Source of the DNA: Brevundimonas sp. UBA5936
GTDB taxonomy: Bacteria > Pseudomonadota > Alphaproteobacteria > Caulobacterales > Caulobacteraceae
Length of the DNA: 64,000 nucleotides
Direction: 5' to 3'
NCBI GenBank assembly: GCA_002430835.1
Contig: DJDA01000045.1
Coordinates: 1 to 64,000, forward strand
Below are positions 18,925-26,877 of the stretch, one piece after another. Positions within the stretch are counted from its first letter, which is position 1. The number at the start of each line of letters is the position of its first letter. Below the pieces are notes generated by a model. It worked only from the letters and a program-made list of their open reading frames with translations, did no database searches and was not told where the DNA came from. Both the position numbers and the translations under genes were made by a program.

Positions 18925-19093
18925 TTTCAGGACCTCCGCTAGAAGTTGGCCTCAGAGAACGTCCCTGAAGACCTGTCGGGTCTGTATGGATCGGCTTAGA
19001 CCTCGGTGCGCGGGGCAGAAGGCAGAGCGTTACGCAGAGAGATCGACCCCTTTAGGGTGGACCCTCCGGTGTCCTAATGCAAGAGCCGGTGCG

Positions 19094-19300
19094 TCAGGGC
19101 TCGGCCGTTTCCGGCGGCGACACCCAGTTCTCCTGACACAGCTTACGCAGGGCCGAGGTGATGGTCGAGCCGTAGAGCGCATCCTGGATCCGCTCATAGC
19201 CCTCCAGCTTCAGGGCCTGTTTGACATCGCCTACCGTCCGGCAGGAGCCGCTTTCGGCCAGTTGGTACGCACGTTCCAAAGTCGTCGGTCGAAAAGTCAT
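19094..19300 (-). CDS. Small conserved alphaproteobacterial protein
   Basis: A 68-aa protein of unknown function. The pattern TTLERAYQLAESGSCRTVGDVKQALKLEGYE ... ALRKLC resembles a widespread family of small proteins in sphingomonads and caulobacters (ERAFxLAxSGxxxSVxDIRxxLKxEGY, ending LRxLC), so I judge it real. It is predicted helical, perhaps a helix-turn-helix-like bundle. No partner is suggested by its neighbours. Confidence is limited because the match rests on recalled family pattern. Confidence 0.6.
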   Translation of the reverse strand: MTFRPTTLERAYQLAESGSCRTVGDVKQALKLEGYERIQDALYGSTITSALRKLCQENWVSPPETAEP

Positions 19301-19364
19301 GACCGCAACCTAGGCCCTTTCGAGCGAAAGATGAAACCGGGCGCCTGAAACGGCGGCGCATCGG

Positions 19365-20072
19365 TCAGAAGTAGACGCTGATCCCGGCGACCAGGGCGTC
19401 GGCGTATTGCTCGCCGGGAACCTTGGCGTTGGTGCCGTGCCAGCGCAGTTCGGCCTCCAGCTTGGGCGTCAGGGCATAGGTCGCGCCGATGTTGTAGCCG
19501 GTGTAGTCGACGCTGTTGTCCTGCTCGCGGCGGCCGACCTCGGCCGAGACGTTCAGCTTGTCGGTGAAGTCCCAGCCGCCGCGCAGGGCGACCCAGGTCC
19601 AGGCCTCGACCGATCCGGCGCCGTCGGGCGAGTGCTGCAGCCGCAGGCGTGCGCTGGCCGGGCCGATCGAACGCTTCATGTCAGCCGTGAACTCCCAGGC
19701 GTTGGCGTCATAGCCGGGGTTGGCGTCCACCCGCCACTTGTGCGCGACGTTCAGGTCGAAGTCGAAGCCGGCCCACTGGGGCTTCACCCCGCCGGTCAGC
19801 TCCAGCTCCAGCTCCGAGCCGCCGCTCTTGATCGTTTCGGCGGCGGGGCTGACGTAGAAGAGGCCGCTTTCGCTTTCCCATTCCGCCGCGCCCCACACGA
19901 AGGCGTCGCCGTCCGACTTGGAGGCGTCCTTGGAGCGGTTGTCGCTGGCTGCGCCGGCGCTGAAGCTCCAGCGGCCGGGCATGTCCTGCGCCTGTGCGGC
20001 CGTCGAGGCCAGGATCAGGAGCGGGGCGGTCGCCAAGACGGTCGTCTTCAGGGCGGTCGTCAGGATGCGCAT
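19365..20072 (-). CDS. Outer-membrane beta-barrel protein (TIGR02001-like)
   Basis: A 235-aa secreted protein with a signal peptide (about 1-28, cleavage after AQA). The mature region is made of alternating short hydrophobic strands and ends in Phe (VAGISVYF), the C-terminal signature of outer-membrane barrels. The order of strands (WSFSAGAASDNRSKD, WGAAEWESESGLFYVSP, ELELTGGVKPQWAGFDFDL) follows the TIGR02001 family of proteobacterial barrels with unknown function. The role may be passive channel or adhesin-like; unproven. Confidence 0.7.
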   Translation of the reverse strand: MRILTTALKTTVLATAPLLILASTAAQAQDMPGRWSFSAGAASDNRSKDASKSDGDAFVWGAAEWESESGLFYVSPAAETIKSGGSELELELTGGVKPQWAGFDFDLNVAHKWRVDANPGYDANAWEFTADMKRSIGPASARLRLQHSPDGAGSVEAWTWVALRGGWDFTDKLNVSAEVGRREQDNSVDYTGYNIGATYALTPKLEAELRWHGTNAKVPGEQYADALVAGISVYF

Positions 20073-20108
20073 GAATCGGCCTCGATAGGGGAGTGTCGAG
20101 GCCGCTTC

Positions 20109-21035
20109 CTAGAGGCGCTTCTTGTCGAATTTATCACAGGCTTGCGAAAACTCGTCCGTCAGCCGAGCGACAAGCTGAGCCGTGGTCGGCACGTCGTGGA
20201 TGGCGCCCGAACCCTGGCCCGCTGACCAGATGGTCTTCCAAGCCTTGGCTTCCTCGCCCATGTCCAGCTTGTGCTCGGGCAGGGACTTCGGGTCGATCTT
20301 GTTCTCGACCAGGGAGGGGGTCAGGAAGTTGGCCGGAATACCCGAGACGGCGGGGGTGTAGGTGATGTCCGCCGAGCCCGACTGGACGATCAGATCCTTG
20401 TAGTGGGGCTGAGCCTCGCTCTCGGTCGTGGCGATGAAGCGGGTGCCCATATAGGCGAAGTCGGCCCCCATCATCAGCGCCGCGGCCACGTCCTGACCGG
20501 TCGACAAGGCGCCCGCCAGAATGATGGTTCCGTCATAGAAGCTGCGGACCTCATTGATCAGGGCGAAGGGGTTGACGACCCCCGCGTGCCCGCCCGCGCC
20601 GTTGGCGACCAGGATCAGCCCGTCGACGCCCGCCTCGGCCGCCTTCCTCGCATGGCGCACATTGGCGATGTCGTGGAAGACCACGCCGCCATAGCCGTGC
20701 ACCGCATCCACCACGTCGCGCACGGCGCCCAGCGAGGTGATGATCAGCGGCACCTTCTCCTCGACCGAGACCATCATGTCGGCCATCAGGCGCGAATTGG
20801 TCGGGTGGATGATGTGGTTGACGCCGAAGGGCGCGGCGTCGGGCGTCAGGCGCGACTTGATCTCGTGCAGCCACTCCCGATAGCCCTCGGTCGTGCGCTG
20901 GTTCAGCGAGGGGAAGGTGCCGATCACGCCCGCATTGCAGGCCTCGACCACCAGGTCCGGCCCGGACACCAGGAACATGGGCGAGGCGATCACCGGCAGC
21001 TTCAGGCCGGACTGCAGGGAAGCGGGAATGGCCAC
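20109..21035 (-). CDS. Nitronate monooxygenase (NMO) family flavoprotein
   Basis: A 308-aa FMN-dependent enzyme that oxidises alkyl nitronates (formerly 2-nitropropane dioxygenase). FMN-binding features include SPMFLVSG near the N-terminus, NGAGGHAG near residue 150, and GALSTGQDVAAALMMGADFAYMGTRF. The catalytic His of class I NMOs is likely one in VFHDIANVRHARKA, though I could not assign it exactly. The start is a GTG at 21035 with AGGAGAG about 10 bases upstream. Related members act on other substrates, including FabK-type enoyl reductases; the length (308) and motifs favour NMO. Confidence 0.85.
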   Translation of the reverse strand: MAIPASLQSGLKLPVIASPMFLVSGPDLVVEACNAGVIGTFPSLNQRTTEGYREWLHEIKSRLTPDAAPFGVNHIIHPTNSRLMADMMVSVEEKVPLIITSLGAVRDVVDAVHGYGGVVFHDIANVRHARKAAEAGVDGLILVANGAGGHAGVVNPFALINEVRSFYDGTIILAGALSTGQDVAAALMMGADFAYMGTRFIATTESEAQPHYKDLIVQSGSADITYTPAVSGIPANFLTPSLVENKIDPKSLPEHKLDMGEEAKAWKTIWSAGQGSGAIHDVPTTAQLVARLTDEFSQACDKFDKKRL

Positions 21036-21393
21036 GGGTCGTCTCTCCTGAAGGAATGCGTTGTTTTAAGCCACGCTAACCGGGTGTCGTCGGGGAAGGC
21101 AATCAGTGATCCTTCTCCCCTTGTGGGAGAAGGTGGCTCGCGCAGCGAGACGGATGAGGGGTGTGAGCGCCTCCGTGTCCGGCTATCGCACAAGGGAGAC
21201 GCAGAGCAGCGGGAGTCGCGCCGACGCCCCTCATCCGAGCGCCTCCGGCGCCCACCTTCTCCCACAGGGGGAGAAGGAAAAAAGAGAGTCCAATTCGTCT
21301 GAATCGTCTGAAATCGCCCCTCCGTCGCGACGGCTTTTCCCTTGGCTGAGGCGCAGCCTAGCACAGGTGAAAAGGGGGGCTGGCCGATTGCGG
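21036..21393. other. Gene-free stretch (358 bases) dominated by a palindromic repeat
   Basis: This gap between the NMO and TonB-like genes (both minus strand) is mostly repeat copy 2 of family A at 21111-21277. Outside it I see no gene or terminator; about 115 bases on the right side hold the presumed 3' untranslated end of the TonB-like gene. Confidence 0.6.
21111..21277. repeat. Nested palindromic intergenic repeat, family A, copy 2
   Basis: Same ends and internal arms as the copy at 12158: CCTTCTCCCC...GGGAGAAGGTGGCTCGC then CGGATGAGGGG, answered by CCCCTCATCCGAGCG and GCCCACCTTCTCCC. The centre differs. The left terminal hairpin has TTGT instead of ATCG as its loop, with compensating changes. 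Confidence 0.85.
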
Positions 21394-21825
21394 TCAGTCG
21401 AGGGTGAAGGGCACGCGGACGGTGAAGCGCGGGCCGACGCTCTGGTCGTCTTCCAGCACGGGGCGGGTCAGTTGGCCGCGCTCGACGATGCGGCGGGCGG
21501 CGGGGCCGAAGCCCAGGTCGGAAGGGGTTTCGGACTCGATCTCGCAGTCGGTCGGTCGTCCGCGGGGCGAGACGCGACAGGTGATGATCGCCTCGCCGCT
21601 GGCCGCAGCGCGCAGGGCTTTGGCCGGATAGTCGGCGGCGGTGGGGGCAGGCGGCCGCACCCAGCGCGGTTCGACCGAGACCGGGATTGCGAACGGGTTC
21701 GACAGGTGCAGCGAAGGCAGGGTCAGCGTCGGCGCCGCCTGCGGATAGCGCGCGAAATAGAGGGCGGCCGACAGCGACGCCGCCAACCCCAGAAGGGTCA
21801 GGATTTGTGTCCAGAAGGTCTTCAC
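21394..21825 (-). CDS. TonB C-terminal-domain-like membrane-anchored protein
   Basis: A 143-aa protein: one N-terminal membrane segment (about 4-24, [20 protein letters not shown]), a short linker, and a TonB-like domain with [55 protein letters not shown], the YPxxAxxxxxxGxxxxxxxVxxxGxxxxxxVxxSS pattern. TonB domains transmit energy to outer-membrane receptors; shorter ones also occur in unrelated roles. The GTG at 21825 was chosen; an upstream ATG at 21921 would overlap the divergent queF start and add Arg/Gly-rich residues. It may serve TonB-dependent receptors encoded elsewhere. Confidence 0.7.
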   Translation of the reverse strand: MKTFWTQILTLLGLAASLSAALYFARYPQAAPTLTLPSLHLSNPFAIPVSVEPRWVRPPAPTAADYPAKALRAAASGEAIITCRVSPRGRPTDCEIESETPSDLGFGPAARRIVERGQLTRPVLEDDQSVGPRFTVRVPFTLD

Positions 21826-21919
21826 ACTATTTGGCCCCCCGACCCCAGCGCGCCAATGGACCAACCTTGACGGTCCGGCGCAAGCCTTTCGATCAGAGCC
21901 GCCCGCAAGAGCCCGTCCC

Positions 21920-22381
21920 ATGACCCACTATACCGACAGCCTCAGCCAGCTCGGCGCCCAGACCGCCGCCCCGACCAACCCGGAAGAGGCGGTGTTGGAG
22001 CGCGTGCCCAATCCGCACGCCGACACCCTCTATGTGGCGCGCTTCACCGCGCCGGAGTTCACCAGCCTGTGCCCGGTGACGGGCCAGCCCGACTTCGCCC
22101 ACATCGTCATCGACTATGTGCCCGGCGACTGGCTGGTCGAGAGCAAGAGCCTGAAGCTGTACCTGACCAGTTTCCGCAACCACGGCGCCTTCCACGAGGA
22201 CTGCACCGTCGCCATCGGCAAGCGCCTGGCCGAACTGCTGCAACCGAAATGGCTGAGGATCGGCGGCTATTGGTATCCGCGCGGCGGCATCCCCATCGAC
22301 GTCTTCTGGCAGACGGGCGCGCCGCTGGAGGGCGTGTGGCTGCCGGATCAGGGCGTGGCGGGGTATCGCGGGCGGGGGTGA
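21920..22381 (+). CDS. queF: NADPH-dependent 7-cyano-7-deazaguanine reductase
   Basis: A 153-aa short-type (YkvM) QueF that reduces preQ0 to preQ1 in queuosine biosynthesis. Catalytic Cys is in [10 protein letters not shown], the Asp and the NADPH-binding ESKSLKLYL motif are both present, and the HGAFHEDC segment is conserved. The gene starts at the edge of the divergent gap and ends 32 bases before the AT-rich gene on the other strand. No other que genes are in the window. Confidence 0.95.
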   Translation: MTHYTDSLSQLGAQTAAPTNPEEAVLERVPNPHADTLYVARFTAPEFTSLCPVTGQPDFAHIVIDYVPGDWLVESKSLKLYLTSFRNHGAFHEDCTVAIGKRLAELLQPKWLRIGGYWYPRGGIPIDVFWQTGAPLEGVWLPDQGVAGYRGRG

Positions 22382-22412
22382 AGTTTAGCTGGATTTGGAG
22401 CTGAGTGTGGGC

Positions 22413-23345
22413 TTACTTGTACTTTGCCGCGTACTCCGCAGGTACTCCTATGAAACCGTCGTAAGCCCGAACAACTGACGCAGTTGCTGCCTCTGATGCG
22501 CTTTCCGAGTCTCGAGGCGGCACACTTGATGCTGCAACGTATATTATTCCTGGTTCTTCGAAAATTGTCGTTACGGTTGTGTAAGAGCTGGAGATTTGAT
22601 CTAGAATCGTGGAGGCCGTAGCGAGGGGCAGAGAAAAGAATGCCGTACTCTTAGATTTTTCACTCCTAAAACGAACGATCCCTCGATCGATGCTTGGGCG
22701 TGGGAGTGGAGGCGAAATTCTTCGCCCATCGCTCCTTGGTAGGCGTTTAGCTAGATCGTCGAGGCGTTCGAGAATTAGTTCGTTCATAGGTATTGCCCTG
22801 GTCTCAGGGCTGGCGACATCTACGACGACTTTTCCAAGAAATGGCTCGTATGTCCCGTTAAGTATCGCATTGTGTTTCGCTTTTAATGAATCTACTAAAA
22901 GATCAAAAAAATCCTCCATTTCGAGAATATTTAAGTCTCTGGGGTACTGGAGGACATGGAAATCTCGAATATCGAAGGGTATGTCTCCTCCTCTATTTGC
23001 TATAACGATCGTTGGTTTCTTCGAGGCAAGGCGAAGGCCGAGTTCCAGCATGACGTTTGGATTGAGGTCGCTAATATCTGCGACGATTATGTCGTGAGAG
23101 AATATATTTCCAACAATTCTCTCTGAAATTCTATCGATAACCTCGCCTGACCAAACGTTGATTGGTGCCATGTCGGCCTTGCGGATGGCTCTGTGCAGTA
23201 AAACTTGCACATTGCTCCAATGTTTTTCTGTATGAGTGTCAGTCGCTGAGATCGGCATTATGATGCCGCATTCTACCGATTTTGTGCTTTCGGGTGCGTC
23301 GGTGGGCGCTGTAGCCCGGCTACTTTTTTTGGGTTCGGCCGTCAT
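22413..23345 (-). CDS. AT-rich orphan gene; nucleoside 2-deoxyribosyltransferase/TIR-like N-terminal domain
   Basis: A 310-aa protein. Residues about 26-160 have CGIIMPIS, VWSGEVIDRISERIVGNI, DIIVADISDLNPNVMLELGL and KKPTIVIANRGGDIPFD, a flavodoxin-like Rossmann arrangement shared by nucleoside 2-deoxyribosyltransferases and TIR-like NAD hydrolases; Glu in MLELG is the likely catalytic residue. Such domains often occur as effectors in phage-defence systems. The C-terminal 130 residues are Ser/Arg-rich and match nothing I know. The coding region is far richer in A+T than all neighbours (many AAA, AGA, TTT, ATA codons), pointing to acquisition by transfer. It sits alone between queF and DUF817. 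Ribosome site GGAG at the start supports the ATG. Confidence 0.7.
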   Translation of the reverse strand: MTAEPKKSSRATAPTDAPESTKSVECGIIMPISATDTHTEKHWSNVQVLLHRAIRKADMAPINVWSGEVIDRISERIVGNIFSHDIIVADISDLNPNVMLELGLRLASKKPTIVIANRGGDIPFDIRDFHVLQYPRDLNILEMEDFFDLLVDSLKAKHNAILNGTYEPFLGKVVVDVASPETRAIPMNELILERLDDLAKRLPRSDGRRISPPLPRPSIDRGIVRFRSEKSKSTAFFSLPLATASTILDQISSSYTTVTTIFEEPGIIYVAASSVPPRDSESASEAATASVVRAYDGFIGVPAEYAAKYK

Positions 23346-23481
23346 CGATCACTCCAATCCTTGTGCGATAGCTGCACAGTGGCGGGCGATAATCAACGTT
23401 TGGGGGATTGATGTTCGTATTGGCGTGTTCGTGCTCTCTCGACCTGAGCTGATCCTAGGCATTCACGTTTAATCTCCGCCC

Positions 23482-24339
23482 ATGACCCCATCCTCCCGCC
23501 TCCCGCTCGAAGTCTGGGGCCGTCGCCTGATGACCCACGCCGAGGCGTGGGCCGACCGCTCGCGCCTTCGCCGGTACGCCTATGAGTTCCTGTGGTTCGG
23601 GCTGAAGCAGGGGTGGGCGTGTCTGTTCGGCGGGGCGATGCTGGCGCTGATCCTGGGGACGTTTCTGTTCTGGCCCGAGGAAGCGCCGCTGGCGCGCTAT
23701 GACTTTCTGGTGCTGGGGGCGCTGGGGATACAGGCGGCGATGCTGGCCCTGAAGCTGGAGAGCTGGGAGGAGGCGCGGGTCATCTTCCTGTTCCATGTCG
23801 CCGGGACGATCATGGAGCTGTTCAAGACCTATCACGGGTCGTGGATCTATCCGGAAGAGTCGGTGCTGAGGATCGGCGCCGTGCCGCTGTTCTCGGGCTT
23901 CATGTATGCGGCGGTGGGCAGCTACATCGCGCGGGTGCAGCGCATCTTCCATATCCGGGTGCGGAACTATCCGCCGCTGTGGACGACGTGGGTGCTGGCG
24001 GCGGCGATCTACGTCAACTTCTTTGCGCACCACTGGCTGCCGGACGTGCGGCTGGCTCTGTTCGCGGCGACGGGGCTGCTGTTCATGCGGGGGTGGTTCT
24101 TCTTCACCGCCGACCGGACGCGGCGGTCGATGCCGCTGCTGTTGGGCTATGGGCTGGTGGCGCTGTTCATCTGGTTCGCGGAGAACCTGGGGACGTTCGC
24201 GCGGGCCTGGGTCTATCCGGGGCAGGAGGCCGGATGGCATATGGTCAGCCTTAACAAGCTGGGGGCGTGGTTCCTGTTGATGATCATCTCGGTGGTGCTG
24301 GTGTCGATCGTGCACCGGCCGGAGGAGGAGGGGCGCTGA
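23482..24339 (+). CDS. DUF817 family integral membrane protein
   Basis: A 285-aa protein with about eight hydrophobic segments and conserved aromatic/charged patches (HGSWIYPEES, FHIRVRNYPPLWTT, EAGWHMVSLNKLGAWFLLM). These match DUF817, a family of multi-pass inner-membrane proteins of unknown function, often of Caulobacterales and rhizobia. The start follows directly after an AT-rich segment next to the orphan gene. It is bounded downstream by a short hairpin that doubles as a family A repeat element. Confidence 0.8.
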   Translation: MTPSSRLPLEVWGRRLMTHAEAWADRSRLRRYAYEFLWFGLKQGWACLFGGAMLALILGTFLFWPEEAPLARYDFLVLGALGIQAAMLALKLESWEEARVIFLFHVAGTIMELFKTYHGSWIYPEESVLRIGAVPLFSGFMYAAVGSYIARVQRIFHIRVRNYPPLWTTWVLAAAIYVNFFAHHWLPDVRLALFAATGLLFMRGWFFFTADRTRRSMPLLLGYGLVALFIWFAENLGTFARAWVYPGQEAGWHMVSLNKLGAWFLLMIISVVLVSIVHRPEEEGR

Positions 24340-24344
24340 TGCGT

Positions 24345-24367
24345 CCTTCTCCCACAAGGGGAGAAGG
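24345..24367. repeat. Family A repeat, terminal hairpin alone, acting as a bidirectional terminator
   Basis: CCTTCTCCCACAAGGGGAGAAGG is a near-perfect hairpin, the same as the end units of the repeats at 12158 and 21111. It lies between convergent genes (DUF817 stop at 24339, nitroreductase stop at 24373). A solo unit here suggests a deletion derivative or a mobile minimal form. Confidence 0.75.
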
Positions 24368-24372
24368 GCGCG

Positions 24373-24975
24373 TTACGGTCTGGCCGTCACCTTGTGCTCC
24401 AGATTGGGGCGGGGGCGCTCCAGCGGGGGCTCGGACAGGGAGCCGACGTGGATGAAGCCGGCGATGCTCTCGCCGTCCTCGACGCCGAACAGGGCGACGG
24501 CGGCGGGGTCGTAGGAATACCAGTCGGTGATCCAGCTGGCCGAATAGCCCAGCGCATTGGCCGCGTGTTCCAGGTTCATGCAGACGGCGCCGGCGGACAG
24601 TTGCTGCTCCCATACCGGCACCTTGTGGCCCTGGATCGGGGTCGAGACGACCATGACGGTCAGCGGCGGGTTGGCCAGCTTGGCCAGGGCGGCGATTTCC
24701 TTGCCGGTACGGGCCTGCGCCTCGCCCAGGACGGCCAGGGCATCGGACAGCTCGGCGCGGCTGCGCGGACCCAGGATGACGAAGCGCCAGGGAAACAGCT
24801 TGCCGTGGTCCGGCGTGCGGGCGCCCAGCAGCAGCATCTGCTCGATCTCGGCGTCCGAGGGGCCGGGCAGGGACAGCGACTGGGCCGGGGCCGAGCGGCG
24901 CACGGCCAGGCGTGACAGCAGCTCGTCCGAACGGACGGGCAGGGGCAGGGCGGAAGCGAGGTCTGACTGGCTCAT
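24373..24975 (-). CDS. Nitroreductase family protein
   Basis: A 200-aa FMN-dependent oxidoreductase of the YdjA-type small nitroreductases. The FMN motif RRSAP near residue 27 and ARTPDHGKLFPWRF near residue 55 match the YdjA branch, as does the mid-region GAVCMNLEHAANALGYSASW. These reduce nitroaromatics, quinones or NAD(P)-related substrates; the physiological substrate is unknown. The gene is divergent from the Nudix gene at 25021. Confidence 0.88.
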   Translation of the reverse strand: MSQSDLASALPLPVRSDELLSRLAVRRSAPAQSLSLPGPSDAEIEQMLLLGARTPDHGKLFPWRFVILGPRSRAELSDALAVLGEAQARTGKEIAALAKLANPPLTVMVVSTPIQGHKVPVWEQQLSAGAVCMNLEHAANALGYSASWITDWYSYDPAAVALFGVEDGESIAGFIHVGSLSEPPLERPRPNLEHKVTARP

Positions 24976-25020
24976 GGCCGATAGCTAGGCTTTCGGGACG
25001 CGCTGCGCCATAGCAGGGGC

Positions 25021-25650
25021 ATGAGCAAGATCCGCGACATCAAGCCTCGCTGGGCCGAGAACCTGCCCGACACGCCGCCGTGGCGCAGCCTGGGCGACAG
25101 CGTCCTGGTCGACACGCCATGGATGCGGGTGACGCGCCACCCGGCGATCGCGCCGACGGGGGCTGACGCCGACTATGTGGTCGTGCGGCCGAAGAATGTG
25201 GGCACGGGCGTGCTGCCGCTGCATGACGACGGGACGGTCAGCCTGGTCGGGCAGCACCGCTTCGCCCTGATGCGTTATTCGTGGGAGATGCCCGAGGGCG
25301 GGGCGCCGGAAGGGGAAGACCCGTTTGAGGCCGTCAAGCGCGAACTGGCCGAGGAGGCGGGGCTGACGGCGACGCACTGGCGCGCGGCGCTGGACCTGGA
25401 CCTGTCCAACTCCATCACCGACGAGCGGGCGATGGCCTGGGTGGCCTGGGGCTTGAGCGAGACCGAGACGGCGCCGGACGAGACCGAGGTCTTTCTGACG
25501 GCGCGCGTTCTGTTCCGCGATCTGATGGCTGAGGTCGCGCGAGGGGCGGTGCGCGACGGGCTGACGGTGGCGACGGCGTACCGCGCCTACCATATGGCGC
25601 GGGAGGGCGAACTGCCCGCCGCGCTGGCGCGCGCCATGCTGGGCGCGTAG
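25021..25650 (+). CDS. Nudix hydrolase (ADP-ribose pyrophosphatase-like)
   Basis: A 209-aa protein with a clean Nudix box GGAPEGEDPFEAVKRELAEE followed by AGL (GX5EX7REUXEEXGU), centred near residue 95. Flanking features GLSLVGQHRFALMRYSWEMPEGG and the substrate-binding loop are typical of ADP-ribose/nucleotide-sugar pyrophosphatases, which hydrolyse ADP-ribose to AMP and ribose 5-phosphate. The box is the only well-supported assignment. The next gene, cysE, starts 29 bases further on, perhaps with shared transcription. Confidence 0.87.
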   Translation: MSKIRDIKPRWAENLPDTPPWRSLGDSVLVDTPWMRVTRHPAIAPTGADADYVVVRPKNVGTGVLPLHDDGTVSLVGQHRFALMRYSWEMPEGGAPEGEDPFEAVKRELAEEAGLTATHWRAALDLDLSNSITDERAMAWVAWGLSETETAPDETEVFLTARVLFRDLMAEVARGAVRDGLTVATAYRAYHMAREGELPAALARAMLGA

Positions 25651-25679
25651 GATCGCCGTCTGAATTCGAAGGAAGCCTG

Positions 25680-26501
25680 ATGGCCAAGCTGGAAGTCGTG
25701 CCCAAGCAGCCGGACCTGTGGACGCAACTGCGCGGCGCCGCCGAAGACGCTGCGCGCGAGGAGCCGCGGCTGGCGTCGCAGTTGAACGCCGTCGTCCTGG
25801 CGCACGAGGATTTCGCCGGGGCGCTGAGCTTCCAGATCGCGCGCAAGCTGGGTGATGCGGAGCTGGGGGCCATGACGGTGCGCGAGGTGGCCCTGTCGGC
25901 CTTCGCCGCCGATCCGGGCATCGTGGCCGCCGCCGAGGCGGACCTGAAGGCGGTGCAGGAGCGCGATCCGGCGATCCGGTCGCTGTTGCAACCTTTCATG
26001 TATTTCAAGGGGTTCCAGGCGCTGCAGGCCTGGCGCGTGGCGCACTGGCTGTGGGAGCAGGACCGCGACACCCTGGCCTTCCATTTCCAGAGCCGGATTT
26101 CGGAGCTGTTCCAGCTGGACATCCACCCGGCGGCGCGGATCGGCTCGGGCGTCTTTCTGGACCACGGCACGGGCATCGTCATCGGTGAGACGGCGGTGAT
26201 CGGGGACGAGGTGTCCATGCTGCACGCCGTGACCCTGGGCGGGACGGGGGCCGAGCGCGGCGACCGCCATCCGAAGATCGGGCGCGGCGTTCTGCTGGGC
26301 GCCGGGGCCAAGGTGCTGGGCAACATCACGGTCGGCGACTACGCCAAGGTGGCGTCCGGCTCGGTGGTGCTGAAGCCGGTGCCGGCGGGCTGCACCGTGG
26401 CGGGGGTGCCGGCGCGGCTGGTCAACTGCCCGACCGACGCCACGCCCGCGCGGACCATGGACCATACGCTGTCCGACATCGTCTATGACTTCGTGATCTG
26501 A
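25680..26501 (+). CDS. cysE: Serine O-acetyltransferase
   Basis: A 273-aa enzyme converting serine and acetyl-CoA to O-acetylserine, the first step of cysteine biosynthesis. The N-terminal helical domain (to about 145) precedes a left-handed beta-helix of hexapeptide repeats. The catalytic His/Asp are in FLDHGTGIVIGETAVIGD and the second His in LHAVTLGGTG. The C-terminus ends SDIVYDFVI; many CysE proteins end in Ile for binding to cysteine synthase, and this one does too. No cysK-type gene is next to it. Confidence 0.95.
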   Translation: MAKLEVVPKQPDLWTQLRGAAEDAAREEPRLASQLNAVVLAHEDFAGALSFQIARKLGDAELGAMTVREVALSAFAADPGIVAAAEADLKAVQERDPAIRSLLQPFMYFKGFQALQAWRVAHWLWEQDRDTLAFHFQSRISELFQLDIHPAARIGSGVFLDHGTGIVIGETAVIGDEVSMLHAVTLGGTGAERGDRHPKIGRGVLLGAGAKVLGNITVGDYAKVASGSVVLKPVPAGCTVAGVPARLVNCPTDATPARTMDHTLSDIVYDFVI

Positions 26502-26590
26502 GACGCGGCTGTGGGCTGATGCCGTGCGGGCTTCCAATCGGCAGAGGGCTTCTCTAGGGTCCGCCGCCAACGAGATGAACGAGGCTACCC

Positions 26591-26797
26591 GTGACCGAGA
26601 ATGATCTGAAGCGCGTCGAGACGCACCTGAAGCGCACCTTCAACCACGGCGGCATCAAGGTGAAAGCCCGCAAGGTCGCCGATTCCGCCGAAGTCTATGT
26701 CGATGACGAGTTCATCGGCGTGGTGTTCGAAGATGAGGACGAAGCCGGTTCCTTCATGTTCGAAATGGCGATCCTGGCCGAAGACCTGCCGGAATAA
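26591..26797 (+). CDS. DUF3126 family small protein
   Basis: A 68-aa protein recognised by VETHLKRTFNHGGIKVKARKVADSAEVYVDDEFIGVVFEDEDE and the acidic C-terminus AEDLPE. DUF3126 is restricted to alphaproteobacteria and uncharacterised. The start is a GTG at 26591 with GAACGAGG upstream. It is convergent with the histone-like gene, with a shared terminator. Confidence 0.85.
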   Translation: MTENDLKRVETHLKRTFNHGGIKVKARKVADSAEVYVDDEFIGVVFEDEDEAGSFMFEMAILAEDLPE

Positions 26798-26821
26798 GCC
26801 GTCTCAGCCATGAGAATTGAA

Positions 26822-26856
26822 GAAGGCCGGAGAGGGCGTCCTCTCCGGCCTTCTTT
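26822..26856. terminator. Bidirectional terminator between DUF3126 and the histone-like gene
   Basis: A 13-bp stem (26822-26834 with 26841-26853), GGCGTC loop, then TTT. Serves both convergent genes. Confidence 0.88.
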
Positions 26857-26877
26857 GCGTTTGGGATCAGCCTTTGA

